Assembly: GCF_000336775.1 (NCBI RefSeq)
Contig: NZ_AOLJ01000005.1
Span: forward strand, 143,433 to 207,432
Source: Haloferax gibbonsii ATCC 33959
GTDB taxonomy: Archaea > Halobacteriota > Halobacteria > Halobacteriales > Haloferacaceae
DNA length: 64,000 nt
Direction: 5' to 3'
Shown here in pieces: positions 59,802 to 64,000 of this stretch. Position 1 is the stretch's first letter. Every line of letters starts with the position of its first letter. Under the pieces are notes generated by a model. That model had not been told where the DNA came from and did not search any database. It saw nothing but the letters and a program-made list of their open reading frames with translations. A program made the position numbers and the translations under genes.

Positions 59802-60113
59802 CGCACCCTGTTCGCTATCTCGGAACAGACCACGAACCCCTCGAATTCTCGATGTAGAGCCGTGTTAACACAACACCCGGCGTGTGATTACGAGTGAAAA
59901 TTACACAGCTAGTCGTGTAACCCATACTGCAGTCACCCGTAGAGTTCCGTTCTGTTATAGAGAATCGTGTTTGGAGCGGGCTGAGCCAACAGTCTCGGCC
60001 GGATGAGGGTGCGAATGACGGGTGAGAAAACGACAGCAGAGGAAACGAGAGGAGACGAGAGAAAAGAACGAGACGATTGCAGACGGTCGCTGTCGACGAC
60101 CGTCGGGAGCCGC
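59802..60113. other. 312-base convergent intergenic region
   Basis: Two genes end here from opposite sides. No gene was found. The palindrome GTGTTAACAC is at 59862-59871, and AT-rich strings with GTGTAA/TTACAC-like repeats follow to about 59920. The remaining sequence (60000-60110) is purine-rich. Transcription termination signals would be expected but no single T-run stands out. Confidence 0.5.
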
Positions 60114-61562
60114 TCAGTAGTTGTCGTAGACCGTCTTCTCGATGGTGTAGAAGTCGAGACCGGCGTCGCCCTGCTCGCGCCACGTCTCGGACGAGGAGCG
60201 CTTGAACCCGCCGAAGGGGACGTGGAGTTCGAGGCCGGTCGTCTTGTCGTTGACCTTCACGACGCCGGCTTCGGCCTCGTCGACGAAGCGGTTCGCCTCG
60301 GTGTGGTCGTCGGTGACGACGCTGGCCGACAGGCCGTAGTCGACGTCGTTCGCGACCGCCAGTCCCTCGTCGAAGTCACTCACTTCGATGACGGCGACGA
60401 CCGGACCGAAGACCTCCTCCTGTGCGATGCGCATGTCGGAGTCGACGTCGGTGAACACCGTCGGCTCGACGAAGTGGCCCGTCTCGACTTCCTCGCCCTC
60501 GGGGACGCCGCCGCCGGCGACGAGGGTCGCGCCCTCGCCCTCGGCGATGTCGATGTATTCCAGCGTCGAGGAGAGCTCGGACTCGCTGACCTGCGGGCCC
60601 ATCTCGTGGTCGGTTCCGGGGCCGACGTCGAGGGACTCCGCGCGGTCGACGAGTTCGGCGACGAAGTCGTCGTACACGTCCTCGTGGACGATGGCGCGGG
60701 AACACGCCGTACAGGACTGGCCGGTGGTGCCGAACCCGCCGTTAGCGACGATGTCGGCGGCCTCGGCGGGGTCGGCCGAGTCGGCGACGAGCGTCGGGTT
60801 CTTCCCGCCGAGTTCGGTCTGAACGCGCTTGCCGGCGTCTGTGGCCTGTTCGTAGACCATCTCGCCGACCTGACTGCTGCCGGTGAACGAGACGAGGTCC
60901 GTGCCCTCGTTGCCGATGAACTCGCTGCCGACCGAGCTACCGGGGCCGGTGACGACGTTGAGGACGCCGTCCGGGAGCCCGGCCTCGTCGAGCGCGCGGG
61001 CGATTTCGACGACGACGCCGGGCGCGATGGAGGCGGGTTTCAGGACGACGGTGTTGCCGGCGGCGAGCGCCGGGGCGAGCTTCCACGCGGGGATGGCGAT
61101 GGGGTAGTTCCACGGCGTGATGAGCGCCGCGACGCCGACGGGCTCCTGCCGCGTGTAGAGGTTCGTGTTCGGTCCGCTCGCACCCTTCCTCGCGCCGCCG
61201 AGGTCGGCGGCCTTCGTCGAGAAGTAGTGGAAGATGTCGATTGCGCGCTGTACCTCGCCCGCCGCTTCGGGCCGCGCCTTCCCCTCCTCGGCGATGAGAA
61301 TCTCCGTCAGTTCGTCCTTCCGCTGGGCGAGGAGCGTGCCCGCCTCGCGGAGGATGCGCCCGCGCTCGGGGCCGGGCGTGTTTCGCCACTCGTCTTCGGC
61401 CGCCACGGCGGCGTCGACGGCCGCCGCAGCGTCGTTCTCGTTCGAGTGCTGGTACGTCGCGACTACCTCGCTCGGGTTCGCGGGGTTCGTCACCTCGGCC
61501 GTCTCGCCGGTCTCCGAAGCGACCCACTCACCGTTGACGTAGTTTTTACTGGGTTCCGTCAT
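60114..61562 (-). CDS. xacF: 2,5-dioxopentanoate / alpha-ketoglutarate semialdehyde dehydrogenase (XacF-like)
   Basis: The 482-residue aldehyde dehydrogenase would oxidise alpha-ketoglutarate semialdehyde to 2-oxoglutarate, the last step of the oxidative pentose route. It has PWNYPIAIPAWKLAPALAAGN, the cofactor loop FTGSSQVG, ELGGKNPTLV with catalytic Glu, and catalytic Cys near 284 in GQSCTACSRAIV. The start MTEPSKNYVNGEW at 61562 is the first Met of the conserved region; a minus-strand TATA-like attgtat lies about 28 bases upstream. It is divergent from the dehydratase gene and convergent with xacR. The assignment combines family, size and context. Confidence 0.9.
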   Translation of the reverse strand: MTEPSKNYVNGEWVASETGETAEVTNPANPSEVVATYQHSNENDAAAAVDAAVAAEDEWRNTPGPERGRILREAGTLLAQRKDELTEILIAEEGKARPEAAGEVQRAIDIFHYFSTKAADLGGARKGASGPNTNLYTRQEPVGVAALITPWNYPIAIPAWKLAPALAAGNTVVLKPASIAPGVVVEIARALDEAGLPDGVLNVVTGPGSSVGSEFIGNEGTDLVSFTGSSQVGEMVYEQATDAGKRVQTELGGKNPTLVADSADPAEAADIVANGGFGTTGQSCTACSRAIVHEDVYDDFVAELVDRAESLDVGPGTDHEMGPQVSESELSSTLEYIDIAEGEGATLVAGGGVPEGEEVETGHFVEPTVFTDVDSDMRIAQEEVFGPVVAVIEVSDFDEGLAVANDVDYGLSASVVTDDHTEANRFVDEAEAGVVKVNDKTTGLELHVPFGGFKRSSSETWREQGDAGLDFYTIEKTVYDNY

Positions 61563-61742
61563 CGGTCGTGTGTTCTCTCTTCCGACATACAATTCTTGCG
61601 AAATTGTCACCATTTGTAAGCCGTCAACGACCGCCGGTGCTCGGGCGACAGCGACGGTTACTGCTCGGGGAGTACACGCGAACTGAGCGACGAACTACCA
61701 ACCCACACACTTTTGTAGTGGCTTTCGAGATATACGTGCGCA
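61563..61742. promoter_or_regulatory. Divergent xacF/xacD control region
   Basis: The region contains ACAATT (61589-61594) and AATTGT (61602-61607), an inverted repeat with a 7-base spacer that overlaps the probable TATA (around 61590) of the dehydrogenase gene and its BRE. On the other side ttttgtag at 61711-61718 is about 28 bases before ATG 61743 and could serve as TATA. A site for the XacR-like regulator is expected here, but no element is clearly repeated on both sides. Confidence 0.45.
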
Positions 61743-62981
61743 ATGGTTGAGCAAGCGAAGCTTAGCGACCCGAACGCGGAGTACACGATGCGCGACCTGT
61801 CCGCGGAGACGATGGATATCACGAATCCGCGAGGCGGCGTCCGCGACGCCGAAATCACGGACGTACAGACGACGATGGTCGACGGGAACTACCCGTGGAT
61901 TCTCGTCCGCGTCTACACCGACGCGGGCGTCGTCGGCACCGGCGAGGCCTACTGGGGCGGCGGCGACACCGCCATCATCGAGCGGATGAAACCGTTCCTC
62001 GTCGGCGAGAACCCCCTCGACATCGACCGTCTCTACGAGCACCTCGTCCAGAAGATGTCCGGCGAGGGCTCGGTCTCGGGCAAGGTCATCTCCGCCATCT
62101 CGGGCATCGAAATCGCGCTTCACGACGTCGCCGGGAAGCTCCTCGACGTGCCCGCCTACCAGCTCGTCGGCGGGAAGTACCGCGACGAGGTGCGCGTCTA
62201 CTGCGACCTCCACACCGAAGACGAGGCCAACCCGCAGGCCTGCGCCGAGGAGGGCGTCCGCGTGGTCGAGGAGCTCGGCTACGACGCCATCAAGTTCGAC
62301 CTCGACGTGCCCTCGGGCCACGAGAAGGACCGCGCGAACCGCCACCTCCGCAACCCCGAAATCGACCACAAGGTCGAAATCGTCGAGGCCGTCACCGAGG
62401 CCGTCGGCGACCGCGCCGACGTCGCGTTCGACTGCCACTGGTCCTTTACCGGCGGGAGCGCCAAGCGCCTCGCGTCCGAGCTGGAAGACTACGACGTGTG
62501 GTGGCTCGAAGACCCCGTGCCGCCGGAGAACCACGACGTGCAGAAGCTCGTGACCCAGTCCACGACGACGCCCATCGCGGTCGGCGAGAACGTCTACCGG
62601 AAGTTCGGCCAGCGGACGCTGCTCGAACCGCAGGCGGTAGACATCATCGCGCCCGACCTGCCCCGCGTCGGCGGCATGCGCGAGACGCGGAAGATTGCCG
62701 ACCTCGCGGACATGTACTACATCCCCGTGGCGATGCACAACGTCTCGTCGCCCATCGGGACGATGGCCTCCGCGCAGGTCGCCGCGGCCATCCCCAACTC
62801 GCTTGCCCTCGAGTACCACTCCTATCAGCTCGGCTGGTGGGAGGACCTCGTCGAGGAGGACGACCTGATTCAGAACGGTCGCATGGAGATTCCCGAGAAG
62901 CCCGGTCTCGGGCTGACGCTCGACCTCGACGCCGTCGGAGAACACATGGTCGAAGGAGAGACCCTCTTCGACGAGGAGTAA
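61743..62981 (+). CDS. xacD: Xylonate/arabinonate dehydratase (enolase superfamily, XacD-like)
   Basis: The 412-residue enzyme would dehydrate pentonic acids to 2-keto-3-deoxypentonate. Enolase-superfamily motifs are visible: GTGEAYWGGGDTAIIERMKPFLVG in the capping domain, AIKFDLDVP (base region), VAFDCHW and WLEDPVPPEN (metal ligands), IAVGENVY and the His of AMHNVSSPIGT. The length and start (MVEQAKLSDPNAEYTM) fit XacD of Haloferax volcanii as I recall it. It is only distantly like the enolase-superfamily protein at 2704. The leaderless start is supported by ttttgtag about 28 bases upstream. Confidence 0.9.
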   Translation: MVEQAKLSDPNAEYTMRDLSAETMDITNPRGGVRDAEITDVQTTMVDGNYPWILVRVYTDAGVVGTGEAYWGGGDTAIIERMKPFLVGENPLDIDRLYEHLVQKMSGEGSVSGKVISAISGIEIALHDVAGKLLDVPAYQLVGGKYRDEVRVYCDLHTEDEANPQACAEEGVRVVEELGYDAIKFDLDVPSGHEKDRANRHLRNPEIDHKVEIVEAVTEAVGDRADVAFDCHWSFTGGSAKRLASELEDYDVWWLEDPVPPENHDVQKLVTQSTTTPIAVGENVYRKFGQRTLLEPQAVDIIAPDLPRVGGMRETRKIADLADMYYIPVAMHNVSSPIGTMASAQVAAAIPNSLALEYHSYQLGWWEDLVEEDDLIQNGRMEIPEKPGLGLTLDLDAVGEHMVEGETLFDEE

Positions 62982-63308
62982 CCCGAGGAAACTGTCCCAC
63001 AGCGGCCGCATCAGCCTGACATAACACACCGACTGGACGCGACACCGCAGCCGAGAGAAGTGAGCGTCTCACCGCTCGCGGCGCGTCCGCCGTGGCCGCC
63101 TTTTACTCGCAGTCGTTCGACACCGGAGCGGCGCGACTCGCGGACGTAGCTACCGCGCTGCCGGGAGGCGAGTACTGACGACTACCGGAGCAGCGCTTGC
63201 GAACAGAAGGCGAGAGAAGGTGTGGATGGTCAGTCCGAGGAAGTGGGACGCCCGGACGGCTCGCAGGGATGAAAGAACGAACGGCGACAGGGGGTGTCGG
63301 CCGAGTCG
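62982..63308. other. 327-base convergent intergenic region
   Basis: This lies between the ends of the dehydratase gene and the ABC ATPase gene. Composition is GC-rich and ordinary, with no open frame of plausible protein content, repeat or clear T-run. I see nothing identifiable in it. Confidence 0.5.
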
Positions 63309-64000
63309 TCAGTCGGAGATGAACGCGCTGATGGCGCGGTTCGACGGGAGCTCTCGGTTCTTCAGCGCGTTGCCGGTCTCCCCGTCGAACAGGTGAATCG
63401 CGTCCTCGGGGAACGAGACGGTCGTCCGGTCGCCCGATTCGACCCTCGACCGCCCGGTGGTGGTCGCGGTGAACCGAGCCCCCTCGCGGCCCTCGGCGAA
63501 CCGCAGGTGGACGGTGTTCTCGTTACCCTGCGGCTCGACGACGACCACCTCGGCGTCGAAGGTTCGGTCGCCGGAGCGCCGCTCGCCGACCTCGATATCC
63601 TCGGGTCGGATGCCGAGCGTGAGGGCGCTCGCGTCGCCGAGCTGGTCTCTGGTCGCGTCCGAAAGCGGGTAGTCGAAGCCGTCGCCGCGGAAGGTGTCAC
63701 CCGAAAGCGACCCGTCGAAGAAGTTCATCGACGGCTCGCCGATGAAGCCCGCGACGAACAGGTTGTTCGGCCGGTGGTAGCAGTCCAGCGGCGTCCCGAC
63801 CTGCTGGAGTTCGCCGTCGTCGAGGACGGCGACGCGGTCGCCCATCGTCATCGCTTCCGTCTGGTCGTGGGTGACGTAGATGGTGGTGACGCCGAGTTCC
63901 TCTTGGAGGCGCTGGAGTTCGGTTCGCATCTCCGCGCGGAGCTTGGCGTCCAGGTTGGACAGCGGCTCGTCCATCAGGAACACCTCGGGGTCGCGCACGA
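63309..64000 (-). CDS. xacK: Sugar ABC transporter ATP-binding protein (MalK/UgpC type, XacK-like), 5' part beyond the window
   Basis: The visible C-terminal 230 residues begin near the signature end of the ATPase (RDPEVFLMDEPLSNLDAKLRAEMR: Walker B and D-loop), followed by the H-loop His (VTHDQTEAMTMGD). After that comes the TOBE/OB-type regulatory domain (TLGIRPEDIEVG) typical of CUT1 sugar ATPases. The Walker A lies outside the window. Its position next to the pentose genes matches XacK, one of two ATPases of the xylose/arabinose importer in Haloferax volcanii; this gene-level naming is from context. Confidence 0.85.
   Translation of the reverse strand, partial: VRDPEVFLMDEPLSNLDAKLRAEMRTELQRLQEELGVTTIYVTHDQTEAMTMGDRVAVLDDGELQQVGTPLDCYHRPNNLFVAGFIGEPSMNFFDGSLSGDTFRGDGFDYPLSDATRDQLGDASALTLGIRPEDIEVGERRSGDRTFDAEVVVVEPQGNENTVHLRFAEGREGARFTATTTGRSRVESGDRTTVSFPEDAIHLFDGETGNALKNRELPSNRAISAFISD

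Noticed and set aside
59862..59871. GTGTTAACAC palindrome as an operator
   Set aside because: It sits between two convergent gene ends with no start codon nearby, so a promoter role is unlikely; a 10-base palindrome in an AT-containing region can arise by chance.
1..64000. CRISPR array, tRNA or rRNA genes, insertion sequences
   Set aside because: No regularly spaced direct repeats, cloverleaf-like or rRNA-conserved strings, or transposase motifs were noticed on reading; a tool-based scan could still find small elements.

Overview
The window is high-GC DNA whose proteins are strongly acidic (Asp/Glu-rich, Lys-poor). Many start codons lie about 25-30 nt downstream of a TATA-like element, which points to leaderless archaeal transcripts. 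Together with Tat lipoprotein signals (RR plus an LAGC lipobox) this indicates a haloarchaeon, most likely Haloferax or a near relative. From memory, the order xac pentose genes - siderophore genes - cobalamin genes resembles megaplasmid pHV3 of Haloferax volcanii; no search could be run to confirm this. No rRNA, tRNA, CRISPR array, insertion sequence or replication origin was recognised.

Layout. (1) 1-2193: 3' end of a dipeptide/oligopeptide-type ABC transporter operon (two ATPases). (2) 2332-8600: a small membrane protein, then a sugar-acid-type enolase-superfamily enzyme, a sulfatase, a GH28 polygalacturonase-like hydrolase, a GlcG/HbpS-type protein and an SMP-30 lactonase. These look like catabolism of acidic or sulfated oligosaccharides. 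(3) 8601-9348: AT-rich intergenic region. (4) 9349-20018: nine tightly overlapping genes, namely a complete dipeptide-type ABC importer followed by DUF917 - HyuA - DUF917 - DUF917. (5) 20224-25923: class III aminotransferase, semialdehyde dehydrogenase and amino-acid permease bracketed by two Lrp/AsnC regulators, with a shared promoter element.

(6) 26049-43968: cobalt uptake (CbtB, CbtA and a 2Fe-2S protein) divergent from an eleven-gene cobalamin operon (CbiT, CbiL, CbiF, CbiG, two CbiH-like enzymes, ferredoxin, unknown, CbiX-2Fe-2S fusion, DUF3209-like, beta-propeller). A fused ChlI/ChlD-type chelatase gene and the cobN-cbiC-cbiE operon follow. CbiD and CbiJ are not visible. (7) 43989-58431: iron-regulated siderophore region with a type III binding lipoprotein, a stand-alone NIS synthetase and an eight-gene operon. 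That operon encodes a diaminobutyrate aminotransferase, a decarboxylase, an NIS synthetase, an acetyltransferase, an N-hydroxylase, an NIS synthetase, a polysaccharide-deacetylase-like protein and a MATE exporter. The product is inferred to be a citrate-hydroxamate siderophore built on 1,3-diaminopropane. Each of the three promoters carries a DtxR-type box (TTAGGnnnnCCTAA).

(8) 59046-64000: pentose-catabolism genes matching XacR, XacF and XacD, plus the 3' part of a sugar ABC ATPase (XacK-like).

The most notable observations are the conserved GAACACAGT-TATA element in three amino-acid catabolism promoters, the iron boxes placed between TATA and leaderless starts, a 16-codon leader ORF overlapping the siderophore operon start, the triple DUF917 operon, and repeated 2Fe-2S and metal-ligand modules in the cobalt/cobalamin genes.
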